60,251 bases of DNA from Anaerolineae bacterium (GCA_022824565.1 JAJDZQ010000092.1:1-60251), one strand, 5' to 3'; positions 44,416-53,310 are shown, counted from the stretch's first letter. Notes: a model not told the origin generated them from the sequence alone. A program made the numbers and translations.

Positions 44416-45552
44416 CTAGCGCTCGTCCAGGGGCAGCCAGGGCAAATCGCGCGGACCCACATAATTGGCTTTGGGACGGATCAGCCGCCCGCCCATCTGC
44501 GCGATAACATGTGCTGCCCAGCCGGCAATGCGCGCCATGGCAAAGAGCGGCGTGAACATATCGACATCCAGATCGAGCGTGTACAGGGCGATGGCGCTGT
44601 AATAATCGACATTGGGGTAGAGCTTGCGCTGGATAAAGTACTCATCGGCGCGGGCGGTCTCTGCCAGCTTGTCGGCGATATCAAACCATTTTCGGTTGCC
44701 GCTGTTTTCTGCCAGCGCTTTCGCCTGCCGCTTGAGGATGGCCGCGCGGGGGTCGGGCGCTTTGTAGACGCGGTGGCCGATGCCCATGATGCGCCGCTTG
44801 CCCGATTTGATATTCGCCTCGAACCAAGGCACAACATTGTCCACTTCGCCGATTTCCAGAAACATGTTCATGGCTGCGGAGTTTGCGCCACCATGCGCAG
44901 GTCCTTTCAGAGCGCCGATGCCGGCCACGATCGCGCTGTGCATATCCGAGCCAGTCGCAGTGACCACGCGCGCCGCAAATGTGCTGGCGTTCATGCCGTG
45001 CTCGGCCAGCAGCACCAGATAGACATCCAGCGCGGCGCTGGCGGTCGCGTCTGGCTCTTCGCCACTCATCATATAGACGAAGTTCTGCGCGACACCCAGG
45101 TCGCTGCGTGGTTGTAGGGGCGTTTGGCCGCGTACGATGCGCATCCAGGCTGCGCAGATGGTCATGATTTGCCCGGTCAAGCGCAGGGCTTTGCAAGCAG
45201 CCACATCTTTGTCGAGCAGGTTTTCCGCATCGGCATCAAAAGCCGCAAGCATGGAAACAGCTGTGCGCAGGGCGGCCATGGCCGAGGTAGCTTTGGGCAG
45301 CGCCTGCAGCATGGCAATGACCGCGTCGGGGATGGCGGCATTGGCGGCGATGGTCGCGCGCAGTTCTGCATATTCCTGGCGCGTTGGCAGCCGCGAGTGG
45401 AAGAGCAGAAACAAGACTTCTTCAAATGTGGCGTTTTCGGCAAGGTCTTCAATTCGATAACCGCTGTAAATCAATTCGCCCACACTGCCGTCTACAAAGC
45501 TGGTTGTGATATCGGCAACGGCGATGCCTTCCAAGCCACCTTGATACGCCAT
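44416..45552 (-). CDS. gltA: Citrate synthase
   Basis: 378 residues. G-P-A-H-G-G-A-N and M-G-I-G-H-R-V-Y-K-A carry the active-site His residues, and the C-terminal R-P-K-A-N-Y-V-G-P is typical. It condenses acetyl-CoA and oxaloacetate to citrate at the start of the TCA cycle. The ATG at 45552 gives the family N-terminus; the frame extends upstream. The acnA and 2-oxoacid oxidoreductase genes in this window belong to the same pathway. Confidence 0.94.
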   Translation of the reverse strand: MAYQGGLEGIAVADITTSFVDGSVGELIYSGYRIEDLAENATFEEVLFLLFHSRLPTRQEYAELRATIAANAAIPDAVIAMLQALPKATSAMAALRTAVSMLAAFDADAENLLDKDVAACKALRLTGQIMTICAAWMRIVRGQTPLQPRSDLGVAQNFVYMMSGEEPDATASAALDVYLVLLAEHGMNASTFAARVVTATGSDMHSAIVAGIGALKGPAHGGANSAAMNMFLEIGEVDNVVPWFEANIKSGKRRIMGIGHRVYKAPDPRAAILKRQAKALAENSGNRKWFDIADKLAETARADEYFIQRKLYPNVDYYSAIALYTLDLDVDMFTPLFAMARIAGWAAHVIAQMGGRLIRPKANYVGPRDLPWLPLDER

Positions 45553-45884
45553 CTGCGCTTTCTCCTTGCGTGCCGCGTTTGTCAAAACACAATGCGCGCT
45601 AGTATAGCACTCGCCAACCATGCGGACAATATGGATAAACTGGCGTTGCCAGGCCGTGTTTTTCCTGCTAGGCTATGCAGTATGTATGCTTCCCAGGCAG
45701 TTGTGGCCGCCAGACAAACCGGGGCGAAATGCGCCTGTCTTTGTTGCTGTGCCCGAGCCACTCGCTGCATGGGAGAGCGCGCCGTCTGACTTTTTCGCGG
45801 AAACAAGCACCGGTCAGAACACGAGGAGCTAACCCAGAGCGGTTGGCTTTTTTGTTTTATGGGGAAAGCCACCAGGGCAAAAAC
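45553..45884. other. Intergenic leader before JAMM gene
   Basis: 332 bases between divergent citrate synthase and JAMM genes. Near the right end are two stem-loops: TCTGAC pairing with GTCAGA at about 45785-45817, and GGTTGGCTTT pairing with AAAGCCACC at 45841-45873. No known riboswitch was recognised. Confidence 0.45.
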
Positions 45885-46352
45885 ATGGTCATTCACATCA
45901 GTCACGAATTGCAGCGCGAAATTGCCGAACAATTGGAAGCCACCTATCCCAACGAAGGCGGCGGTTTCTTGCTGGGGCAGGGCGCAGCCGACCAAATGCA
46001 GATTGTCGACATCGTACAAGTGGACAATGTCTTTGCAGAAGCCGAGCAGCATCATCGCTATGCCATGCGCCCACAAGACTGGATGCGCCTGGAAGACCTG
46101 GCAGACGAACGCGGATTGAGCCTGGTCGGTTATTATCACAGCCATCCAGACTCGTCAGCCGTGCCTTCGGAATACGATCGCGAGCATGCGCTGCCCAATT
46201 TCGTTTATATCATCACCGCGGTGATGATGGCGCGGGCAAACGACATGCGCGCCTGGCAATTGCGAGCCGACCGCAGCGCCTTTGCAGAGTTAGCGCTGGA
46301 GAACCATTTGCAACCACAGCGGCGAGGCGCTGACTCCGCCCAAGACGCGTAA
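45885..46352 (+). CDS. JAMM/MPN metalloprotease (Mec-like)
   Basis: 155 residues. The JAMM set is complete: E24, then H85-x-H87-x7-S95-x2-D98. Bacterial relatives remove tails or adducts from ubiquitin-like or MoaD/CysO carriers; in Mycobacterium Mec frees cysteine from CysO. It lies 61 bases before a CysO-like gene and before an E1, giving a full protease-carrier-E1 trio. Substrate assignment is by context. The frame extends upstream but the ATG at 45885 fits the family. Confidence 0.88.
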   Translation: MVIHISHELQREIAEQLEATYPNEGGGFLLGQGAADQMQIVDIVQVDNVFAEAEQHHRYAMRPQDWMRLEDLADERGLSLVGYYHSHPDSSAVPSEYDREHALPNFVYIITAVMMARANDMRAWQLRADRSAFAELALENHLQPQRRGADSAQDA

Positions 46353-46413
46353 GATTCTGTCCCTGAATGTCGTATAGAAAGCGTAACCGCATCACAAGCT
46401 CTTGGAGAGACTC

Positions 46414-46740
46414 ATGGCAAAAATCCGCATACCCACGCCACTGCGCGCCTTCACAGACGGCGAAGCCAGCATAGAGGTCGCTGGCGGCACTGTCGGCGAG
46501 GCGTTGTCCAATCTCGTGGAACAACATCCCGACTTGCGCGCGCACTTGTTCAACGACTCCGAACTGCGCAGTTTCGTCAACATCTTTCTGGACGATGAAG
46601 ATATCCGCTTCATGCAGGGCTTGGATACCGAGATCGCTGACGACGACAACCTGCGCATCATCCCCAGCATCGCCGGCGGCAACCCCCCACGCTCCCCCCA
46701 AAGCATGGGAGGGAAGCCACTTATAAGTGAGGAGGCGTGA
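46414..46740 (+). CDS. CysO/MoaD-like sulfur carrier with C-terminal tail
   Basis: 108 residues of the ubiquitin-like MoaD/ThiS fold. L-R-I-I-P-S-I-A-G-G ends the fold at residues 88-89, as in CysO. Unlike normal carriers, which end there, 19 more residues follow (90-108), including a second Gly-Gly at 99-100. The tail must be removed to expose a usable Gly-Gly. The JAMM protease two genes upstream is the likely trimming enzyme. A GGAGAG ribosome site precedes the ATG. The E1 starts 2 bases after the stop, its ribosome site lying in the tail code. Confidence 0.85.
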   Translation: MAKIRIPTPLRAFTDGEASIEVAGGTVGEALSNLVEQHPDLRAHLFNDSELRSFVNIFLDDEDIRFMQGLDTEIADDDNLRIIPSIAGGNPPRSPQSMGGKPLISEEA

Positions 46741-46742
46741 CT

Positions 46743-47987
46743 ATGCCAGCATTGCAGCAGCGGCTCGCCGATTTGAGCCATGACGAAGTCAAACGCTACA
46801 GTCGCCATGTCATCATGCCCGAGGTGGGTATGGTTGGTCAGCGCCGCTTGAAAGCATCCAACGTCTTGTTGATCGGCACTGGCGGCTTGGGCAGCCCGCT
46901 GGCGCTGTATCTGGCGGCGGCTGGCATCGGGCGCATCGGTTTGGTCGATTATGATGTGGTCGATTTCACCAACTTGCAGCGACAAGTGATTCACGGCGTC
47001 AGCACAGTCGGCATGTCCAAGCTAGATAGCGCCGCGGCGCGCATGCTCGATCTGAATCCCGATATCCAGGTCGTCAAATACAACGAGCCGCTGACATCAG
47101 AAAATGCCCTGCGCATCTTTGGCGAAAGCTGGGATGTGGTCATCGATGGCACGGACAACTTCCCCACCCGCTACCTGGTCAACGACGCCTGCGTAAAGCT
47201 GGGCTTGCCCAATGTCTACGGCAGTATCTTCCGCTTCGAAGGCCAGTTGAGCGTATTTTATGGCGAGCAGGGTCCCTGCTACCGCTGCATGTTCCCCGAG
47301 CCGCCACCACCCGGGCTCGTCCCCAGCTGTGCCGAAGGCGGAGTCCTGGGCATCTTGCCAGGCACGATCGGCACCCTGCAAGCCACCGAAGCCATCAAAC
47401 TGCTGCTGGGCATCGGCGAGCCGATGATTGGGCGCATGCTGCTCTTTGACGCGCTGGAGATGAGCTTCCAGACCATCAAGCTGCGCAAAGACCCCCATTG
47501 CCCGGTCTGTGGCATCGCCAAAGCAGACATTGAATTGATCGACTACGAGCAATTCTGTGGCATGCCGGCGCACGATCACAGCGAGTTCAGCGTGGCCGCA
47601 GACACGGCGGATATCGACATTCAGACCGTCTCAGTCCACGATGTGCGTTCGGCGCTGGAGAACGGCTCGGAAGTGGTCGTCATTGATGTGCGAGACCCGC
47701 ACGAGTGGGATATCAGCGCTATCGATGGCACCTTGCGCATCCCCAAGCCCGATATCCAGCTGGCGAAGAATGGCATCCAGGCTGGGCGGAAATTGTGGGA
47801 AGAGACGGTCTTGCGGCAGATCCCGCGCGACAAAACTCTATATGTGCATTGCCGCAGCGGGGTGCGCAGCGCCGATAGCATCGCCTATCTGTCCGAAGTC
47901 GGTTATGACCTGGGCAAGATGTACAATGTCACCGGCGGCATCCTGGCTTGGGCGGACGAGATCGATCCAGCGATGGCGAAGTATTAG
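46743..47987 (+). CDS. moeZ: E1-like adenylyltransferase/sulfurtransferase MoeZ
   Basis: 414 residues. The ThiF/MoeB domain (about 1-260) has G-T-G-G-L-G-S-P, D-G-T-D-N-F-P-T-R and zinc ligands C-Y-R-C and C-P-V-C. A rhodanese domain (about 290-414) carries the active-site C370 in H-C-R-S-G-V-R. MoeZ-type proteins adenylate and sulfurate CysO or MoaD C-termini. A GTG 6 bases upstream could be a start, but GGAGG spacing favours this ATG. It closes the trio of carrier-processing genes. Confidence 0.94.
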   Translation: MPALQQRLADLSHDEVKRYSRHVIMPEVGMVGQRRLKASNVLLIGTGGLGSPLALYLAAAGIGRIGLVDYDVVDFTNLQRQVIHGVSTVGMSKLDSAAARMLDLNPDIQVVKYNEPLTSENALRIFGESWDVVIDGTDNFPTRYLVNDACVKLGLPNVYGSIFRFEGQLSVFYGEQGPCYRCMFPEPPPPGLVPSCAEGGVLGILPGTIGTLQATEAIKLLLGIGEPMIGRMLLFDALEMSFQTIKLRKDPHCPVCGIAKADIELIDYEQFCGMPAHDHSEFSVAADTADIDIQTVSVHDVRSALENGSEVVVIDVRDPHEWDISAIDGTLRIPKPDIQLAKNGIQAGRKLWEETVLRQIPRDKTLYVHCRSGVRSADSIAYLSEVGYDLGKMYNVTGGILAWADEIDPAMAKY

Positions 47988-48068
47988 TCGCCGAACCAGT
48001 CGAAGTTGCCCCTCCCTCATTTTGGGTCGCGTAGACACAGACCAGCGGGGAGGGGTCTGGGGTGGGGG
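47988..48068. repeat. GC-rich repeat at convergent genes
   Basis: Between the convergent moeZ and korB genes, CCCCTCCC and GGGGAGGGG arms form a hairpin around a CATTTTGGG-type centre. It is a divergent copy of the GC-rich repeat and could act as a terminator-like structure, but lacks a U run. Confidence 0.6.
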
Positions 48069-49115
48069 CTAGCTCGGCATCAGCCTCTGCATGACGCCAT
48101 CCAGCGCGGACTTCGGCGGGCGCATGTCCTGGGCGCGCAGCTTGGCCAGCGGCGTTTCCACCAGTTCTTCGGTCTGCGCCAGCGTCGGGCGCGGCTCTTC
48201 GTAGTAGATCAGCCCGGTAGAAAAGACCTGCTCGCGCATGGAACGTTCCAGCACATCAATCGCCATGCGGCGGTTGCGCGGGTCGTGGTCATTTTCCAGC
48301 TTTTTCAGGCGGATGAAGCTGCCATCGTGCATCTCCACATCGATGATATCGCCTTCTGCATAGTCGTCGACAGTGATCTCGTCCTGGGCGTGGACATAGT
48401 CGGGCGCGAGGATCTGGATCTCGTGCAGCGGGATCTCGTTGTCCTTGCCATAGGGATAGCTCTTGGTCGAGGTCTCGGCATTGTTGAAAGTCACGCAGGG
48501 GCTGATGATATCCAGTACCGCTGTGCCCGGATGCCGCACAGCCGCCTGCAGCAGCGCCTGCACCTGCTTGGCATCGCCGCTGAAGCTGCGCGCGACAAAT
48601 GTACAGCCGGCGATCACGGCTTCCAGCGCCAGGTCGATCGGCGGCATGTGATTCGTCCCGTAATACTTCAGGAATTGTCCCTCGTCGGCGGTCGCCGAAA
48701 ATTGGCCTTTGGTCAAGCCATAGACGCCGTTGTTTTCGATGATGTAGACGAAAGGCACATTGCGGCGGATGACATGCTTGAACTGCCCCATGCCGATGCT
48801 GCCGGTGTCGCCGTCGCCACTGATGGCGATGCAGGCCAGGTCGGTATTGGCCAGCATGGCACCCGTCACTACCGAAGGCATGCGCCCGTGCAGTGCGTTG
48901 AAGCCGTGCGAGCCGCCCAAAAAGTACGCTGGAGTTTTGCTTGAACAGCCGATGCCGCTGACCTTGATGATGTTGTGCTGGTCCAAGCCCAACTCATACG
49001 CCATGCTGATCAGTTGGTTGGAGATCGAGTCGTGCCCGCAGCCGGGGCAGAGCGTGCTGGGTTTGCCCCGGTATTCGGTTCGCTTCAAGCCCAGTTGGTT
49101 TACGCGTGGCGGCAT
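48069..49115 (-). CDS. korB: 2-oxoacid:ferredoxin oxidoreductase, beta subunit
   Basis: 348 residues. The N-terminus C-P-G-C-G-H-D-S and the TPP motif G-D-G-D-x-x-x-I-G-x-G-Q-F are the KorB pattern, with G-I-G-C-S-S near residue 54. With the alpha subunit (2 bases upstream) it makes the thiamin-diphosphate catalytic pair that oxidises 2-oxoglutarate (or related 2-oxoacids) to the acyl-CoA while reducing ferredoxin. Substrate choice by family inference. Confidence 0.92.
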   Translation of the reverse strand: MPPRVNQLGLKRTEYRGKPSTLCPGCGHDSISNQLISMAYELGLDQHNIIKVSGIGCSSKTPAYFLGGSHGFNALHGRMPSVVTGAMLANTDLACIAISGDGDTGSIGMGQFKHVIRRNVPFVYIIENNGVYGLTKGQFSATADEGQFLKYYGTNHMPPIDLALEAVIAGCTFVARSFSGDAKQVQALLQAAVRHPGTAVLDIISPCVTFNNAETSTKSYPYGKDNEIPLHEIQILAPDYVHAQDEITVDDYAEGDIIDVEMHDGSFIRLKKLENDHDPRNRRMAIDVLERSMREQVFSTGLIYYEEPRPTLAQTEELVETPLAKLRAQDMRPPKSALDGVMQRLMPS

Positions 49116-49117
49116 GA

Positions 49118-50950
49118 TTAACCCTCCTGCTCTATGAGGTTCTGGTAGATCCAGCTTGGCGTCATGGGCAGCCCATCGCCCAGCGCCAACGGACGCACAT
49201 GCGAGATATTCTCGGGATGTTCCAGGCGGATGAGCTGCGTCAACTGCCCATCAAAGTTGTTTTCGATGACGAATATGCTCTTGTGCGCATCGATGAAGTC
49301 GCTGACAGAAGGCGCCAGGGGCAGCGCCAACACGCGCAGGTAGTTGGTTTCGATGCCTTCGTTTGCCAGCCAGTCGCGCGCTTCGCGGATGGCTTCATCG
49401 TTCGTGCCAAATGTGATGATGCCGATATCGGCTGCGCGCCCGTCGTCAATGATCGGTTGTGGCAGCAGGGCGCGCGCGGTATCCATCTTCAGGCGCAGGC
49501 GCTGCATATTCTCGATCCAGTCATCGCTGCGTTCGCTATAGGTCGCCATCTCATCGTGGCCCGTCCCGCGCGCAAAATACGCGGCGAATGGATGCGCCGT
49601 GCCCGGCACAGTCCGATAGGGGATGCCATCGCCATCGACATCCAGGTAGCGCCCCCATTTGCCATGGTCGTCAATGAAGGCGCGCAACGCATTTTCATCC
49701 AGCCGCTTGCCGCGATTGATGGCTTCGTCCGGATAGTCGAATGGGTCGCTCAGCCAGTTGTTCATGCCCAGGTCGAGGTCGCTGATGACAAAGACCGGCG
49801 TTTGCAGAGCCTCGGCGATATCGAAGGAGCGCCAGCCAAATTCAAAAGCTTCTTTCAGGTTGCCGGGCAGCAGGCAAATCTGACGGCTGTCGCCATGTCC
49901 CAGAAAGTGAGTGAAAAGCAGGTCGCCCTGGCTGGTGCGCGTGGGCAAACCGGTGCTCGGTCCCATGCGCGTGATATTCCAAAACACAGTCGGGATCTCG
50001 GCGAAGTAAGCCAAGCCCGCGAATTCTGCCATCAGGCTGATGCCGGGACCACTGGTGCTGGTCAACGAGCGCGCGCCAGCCCAGCCCGCGCCGGTGATGA
50101 TGCCGGCCGCCGCCAATTCGTCTTCGGCTTGCACGATGGCGATGGTGTTTTCGCCAGCTTCCGTTTGACGCAGGTTGCGGAAGCCGATGATGCCATCTAC
50201 AAAGCTGGTCGATGGCGTGATGGGATACCAGGCCACGACATTGACGCCGCCGAAAACTGCGCCCAGCGCGCCAGCATCGTTGCCCGTCATCATGATCTTG
50301 CCTTGCGTGCCATCCATGCGCTCAAAATGGTAGGGGTCGCTCTTGACGATATGCTCCGCCGTCCAGTCATAGGCCAGTTTGATGACATCGTGATTCATCC
50401 GGGCTGGCTTTTCACGCCCTTTGAAATTGTCCAGCAGCACCTGGTAAATCAGGTCGAGTGGAATATCGAAGAGTTGGGCGACAGCGCCGACATAGGTCAT
50501 GTTCTCCACCAGCTTGCGGAATGCCGAAGGCACAGTCGCCTGCCGCATCAGCTTCGTGACCGGAATGACATAATAGGAAATATCATCCCGCTGGCGGATG
50601 ATGCGAGCGATTTTGTCGGTGGTGATGCAGACGCCGCCCGGTGGCAGATTCATCACATCTTCGGGCGCTGTGTCGTTGTTGTAGGCGACCACGACCTCGG
50701 TGATATCCTTGCGGGCTGTATAGCCTTCTTTGCTGGCGCGAATGGTGTACCAGGTTGGCAAGCCCTTGATATTGGAAGGGAAGAGGTTCTTGCCGTTGAC
50801 CGGGATGCCCATACGAAAGAGCGACATCACCAGCACATTGTTGGATGTCTGGCTGCCAGAGCCATTTTTGGTCGCCACCGAAAAAGCGAAGTCGTTGCAT
50901 ATCGGTGCGCGCTTGTCTAGCGTTTGGTGGGTTTCTGTCTGGATTGCCAT
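49118..50950 (-). CDS. korA: 2-oxoacid:acceptor oxidoreductase, alpha subunit (gamma-alpha fusion)
   Basis: 610 residues. An N-terminal gamma domain (about 1-200, S-G-S-Q-T-S-N-N near residue 31) is fused to the alpha domain, which has T-G-N-D-A and W-Y-P-I-T-P-S-T. It supplies CoA and 2-oxoacid binding. The operon order is regulator, korA, korB. This two-subunit form is typical of 2-oxoglutarate oxidoreductase. Confidence 0.93.
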   Translation of the reverse strand: MAIQTETHQTLDKRAPICNDFAFSVATKNGSGSQTSNNVLVMSLFRMGIPVNGKNLFPSNIKGLPTWYTIRASKEGYTARKDITEVVVAYNNDTAPEDVMNLPPGGVCITTDKIARIIRQRDDISYYVIPVTKLMRQATVPSAFRKLVENMTYVGAVAQLFDIPLDLIYQVLLDNFKGREKPARMNHDVIKLAYDWTAEHIVKSDPYHFERMDGTQGKIMMTGNDAGALGAVFGGVNVVAWYPITPSTSFVDGIIGFRNLRQTEAGENTIAIVQAEDELAAAGIITGAGWAGARSLTSTSGPGISLMAEFAGLAYFAEIPTVFWNITRMGPSTGLPTRTSQGDLLFTHFLGHGDSRQICLLPGNLKEAFEFGWRSFDIAEALQTPVFVISDLDLGMNNWLSDPFDYPDEAINRGKRLDENALRAFIDDHGKWGRYLDVDGDGIPYRTVPGTAHPFAAYFARGTGHDEMATYSERSDDWIENMQRLRLKMDTARALLPQPIIDDGRAADIGIITFGTNDEAIREARDWLANEGIETNYLRVLALPLAPSVSDFIDAHKSIFVIENNFDGQLTQLIRLEHPENISHVRPLALGDGLPMTPSWIYQNLIEQEG

Positions 50951-50974
50951 GAGGTTTACGCAGTGGGTTGCGCC

Positions 50975-51718
50975 TCACTCCTTTCGCAAAAGTGATACCG
51001 GATCGTTTCTCGACGCCACCAGGACGTCACTTTCCTGCTGCCACGGGGCTGGGTCGCGTTCGTGCCACAACAGCCGCGTGTGTTCGATAAATGCCTGCCG
51101 CGCAAAGTCAAATTCGCCGGCGCGGATGAGCTGCAAGATGCGCGCATGATAATCCCAAACGCGCCGCAGATAGCCATAGTCCATATACCGGTTGACGCCA
51201 ACTTCTTCGTACAAATCCCAATAGGCTTCCAATATGCCCAGCACAAAGGCGTTGTCCAGGCGCTTAAAAACACCCAGGTGGAAGCGGCGGTGCTCTGGGT
51301 TGGGGATGTGAATGGGCGGAGAATCCAGCTTGTTGTTGGCGCTGTCGATGCAGGCTTGCATGTCCGACAAGTCACTGGCGGTGAGCAAAGCGCAGGCTTC
51401 GTTCCAATAGGCAGCTTCGACATGATTGCGCAGCGATGCAAAAGACTCAAAACGCTCGCCACAAGCCAGGGCATACAGCGCGCTCAGACGCACAGCCGGC
51501 GTGAAGTTGTAATCTTTGACGCGCGTGCCCCGCTTGCTGCGCACTTCCACCCAGCCCAGCGCCCGCGCCACTTCCAGCTGCTCGCGCACTTTATTGGCGC
51601 TCATGTCCAGGTGGGTATCAGCCGTCAGTTCCTGGATGGAAGGCAGTCGGTCGCCTGGCTGGTAACCCTGCCGCACAATGTAATTCAGGAAGTCGGAGCC
51701 GAGATTGATATCGAGCAT
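50975..51718 (-). CDS. GntR/FadR-family transcription regulator
   Basis: 247 residues. An N-terminal winged helix (about 10-75, L-P-S-I-Q-E-L-T-A-D-T-H-L-D-M-S) precedes an FCD-type ligand domain (about 85-235). The FCD metal-binding residues likely include H in N-H-V-E-A-A. It likely controls the kor genes 24 bases downstream. The ATG at 51718 is supported by a promoter whose -10 ends 38 bases upstream; a longer frame starting at 51784 begins inside that promoter. Confidence 0.85.
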   Translation of the reverse strand: MLDINLGSDFLNYIVRQGYQPGDRLPSIQELTADTHLDMSANKVREQLEVARALGWVEVRSKRGTRVKDYNFTPAVRLSALYALACGERFESFASLRNHVEAAYWNEACALLTASDLSDMQACIDSANNKLDSPPIHIPNPEHRRFHLGVFKRLDNAFVLGILEAYWDLYEEVGVNRYMDYGYLRRVWDYHARILQLIRAGEFDFARQAFIEHTRLLWHERDPAPWQQESDVLVASRNDPVSLLRKE

Positions 51719-51755
51719 TCGTAGGATGAAACCGATGATTGCCGTGTCTATATTT

Positions 51756-51784
51756 ATTCTATCAGTAAGACAGCAAAATGTCAA
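51756..51784 (-). promoter_or_regulatory. Sigma70-type promoter of GntR-type regulator/kor operon
   Basis: On the minus strand TTGACA (51784-51779) and TAGAAT (51761-51756) are spaced by 17 bases. The regulator ATG lies 37 bases downstream. This is the best promoter in the window. Confidence 0.8.
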
Positions 51785-51825
51785 ACGCGGTTTCGGGCGT
51801 TCTTCAAGGCAATCTCATCACATAC

Positions 51826-52060
51826 TTTGCCACCTAGTACACCGAGTTGAAGGAGGTCACCGAGCGTTTATCATACTCATTTCCCTCAAAATAACTGCGC
51901 TTTGGGGAAACGGTGGCGAGGATGCGTCACCACTTGACGCTATCAGATTGCCAGACCTTGCTTTTTCTCAGCACAAGCCCCGGCGGCACATCGCAAACTT
52001 TCTTCTGTTTTCTCGGTGCACTCAAAGCTGCTCGGTGAACTCGGTGCTAAAGCGTTTGCG
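51826..52060. repeat. Inverted CTCGGTG-type repeats
   Basis: The left segment reads ACACCGAGTTGAAGGAGGTC then ACCGAGCG; the right has TTCTCGGTGCACTC and CTCGGTGAACTCGGTG. They are inverted relatives about 150 bases apart, with the same type of short period as the CACAGAG repeats. Confidence 0.65.
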
Positions 52061-52134
52061 ATATTCTCATGGCACAAGGCTTCGTTATGAAGCGATAGCG
52101 CTGGGGCATTCTTATGCGGAACTTGTGCTGCGAG

Positions 52135-53310
52135 TCAGCCGCGCAGCCGGCGCATTCTCTCGGCCGCTCGTTCCAAGGTCTCGTCGCTCTTGCAAAAGGC
52201 AAAGCGCACATGATTTTCGGCATGCTGGCGATGGCGCGAGCTGAAAAATGCCGAAGGGGGGATGGTCGCCACGCCAATCTCTTCGATCAAGTGCTTGCAG
52301 AACTGGACATCGTCCCCGTCGAACACCTGCGAAAAGTCGCCCATGATGAAGTAGGTGCCTTCGGGCTGCATGGCGCTCATGCCTGCGGCGTCGATCACCT
52401 GCATGACCAGGTCGCGCTTGCGGCTATAGAGCGCCTGGTATTCTTCATAATAGTCGCTGCCCAGCGTAAAGGCGTAGGCAGTCGCCACCTGCGTCGGGTG
52501 GTTGGTGGCGAAAGTGACAAACTGGTGCGAACGCCAAACGCCGGTTATCAAGTCCGGCGCGCCATACACCCAGCCGATTTTCCAGCCGGTCATGCCGAAG
52601 GTTTTGCCCGCGCTGCCTATGGTCACCGTGCGCTCGAACATGCCGGGCAGCGAGGCGATGGCGATATGCTGATGCCCTTCGAAAAAGAGATGCTCGTATA
52701 CTTCGTCCGAGATGACGATGACATCGTGCTGGATGCACAAGTCGGCCAGCAGCTGCAATTCTGCTCGGTTATAGACCCGGCCAGACGGGTTGTTGGGCGT
52801 ATTGAGCAAAAGCGCCCGCGTATTGTCGTTGAAGGCGGCGCGCAACTCGTTTTCGTCGAATGTCCAGTTGGGCGGGTGCATCGGCACATACACCGGCACG
52901 CCACCCGCCATCTGGACGCCCGGCACATAGCTGTCATAGTAGGGCTCGATGATGATGACTTCATCGCCAGGGTCGACCAAGCCCATGATCGCGCTGAAGA
53001 CGCCTTGGGTCGCGCCGGCTGTCACGATGACGCCGTTTTCGGGGTCAACAGGTAGCCCATAGAAGACCTCGGCATGACGGGCGACGCCTTCACGCAAGGC
53101 TGGCAAACCCGGGCTGGGCGCATATTGATTGACCGAGTCGCTGCGCAGGGCTGCGACCGCCGCGTCAATGATCTCTTGCGGACCATCAAAGTCGGGGCGG
53201 CCCTGCCCCAGGTTGACTGCCTGGTGCTGTGCAGCCAACTGGTTGATTTCGGTGAAAATCGTCGTGCCAAAAGGAGCGACGCGCTTGGCAAATGTAGGCA
53301 TAGGTCGCAT
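52135..53310 (-). CDS. Class I aminotransferase (KAT/GTK-like)
   Basis: 391 residues. The N-terminal half has L-G-Q-G-R-P-D-F-D and P-N-N-P-S-G, the PLP lysine in S-A-G-K-T-F-G near residue 236, and R-F-A-F-C-K at the end. It most resembles the kynurenine/glutamine transaminase group. Substrate could also be LL-diaminopimelate or methionine. It stands alone with its own promoter region to the right. Confidence 0.87.
   Translation of the reverse strand: MRPMPTFAKRVAPFGTTIFTEINQLAAQHQAVNLGQGRPDFDGPQEIIDAAVAALRSDSVNQYAPSPGLPALREGVARHAEVFYGLPVDPENGVIVTAGATQGVFSAIMGLVDPGDEVIIIEPYYDSYVPGVQMAGGVPVYVPMHPPNWTFDENELRAAFNDNTRALLLNTPNNPSGRVYNRAELQLLADLCIQHDVIVISDEVYEHLFFEGHQHIAIASLPGMFERTVTIGSAGKTFGMTGWKIGWVYGAPDLITGVWRSHQFVTFATNHPTQVATAYAFTLGSDYYEEYQALYSRKRDLVMQVIDAAGMSAMQPEGTYFIMGDFSQVFDGDDVQFCKHLIEEIGVATIPPSAFFSSRHRQHAENHVRFAFCKSDETLERAAERMRRLRG

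Larger units (their letters stand above)
51719..52134. other. Intergenic region with inverted CTCGGTG repeats
   Basis: 416 bases between two leftward genes. It holds the regulator promoter at the left and two inverted CTCGGTG-type repeat copies (about 51833-51866 and 51997-52053). No protein is supported. Confidence 0.55.

Noticed and set aside
49199-50920. Long rightward frame opposite korA
   Set aside because: It is a shadow of korA, which has clear motifs.
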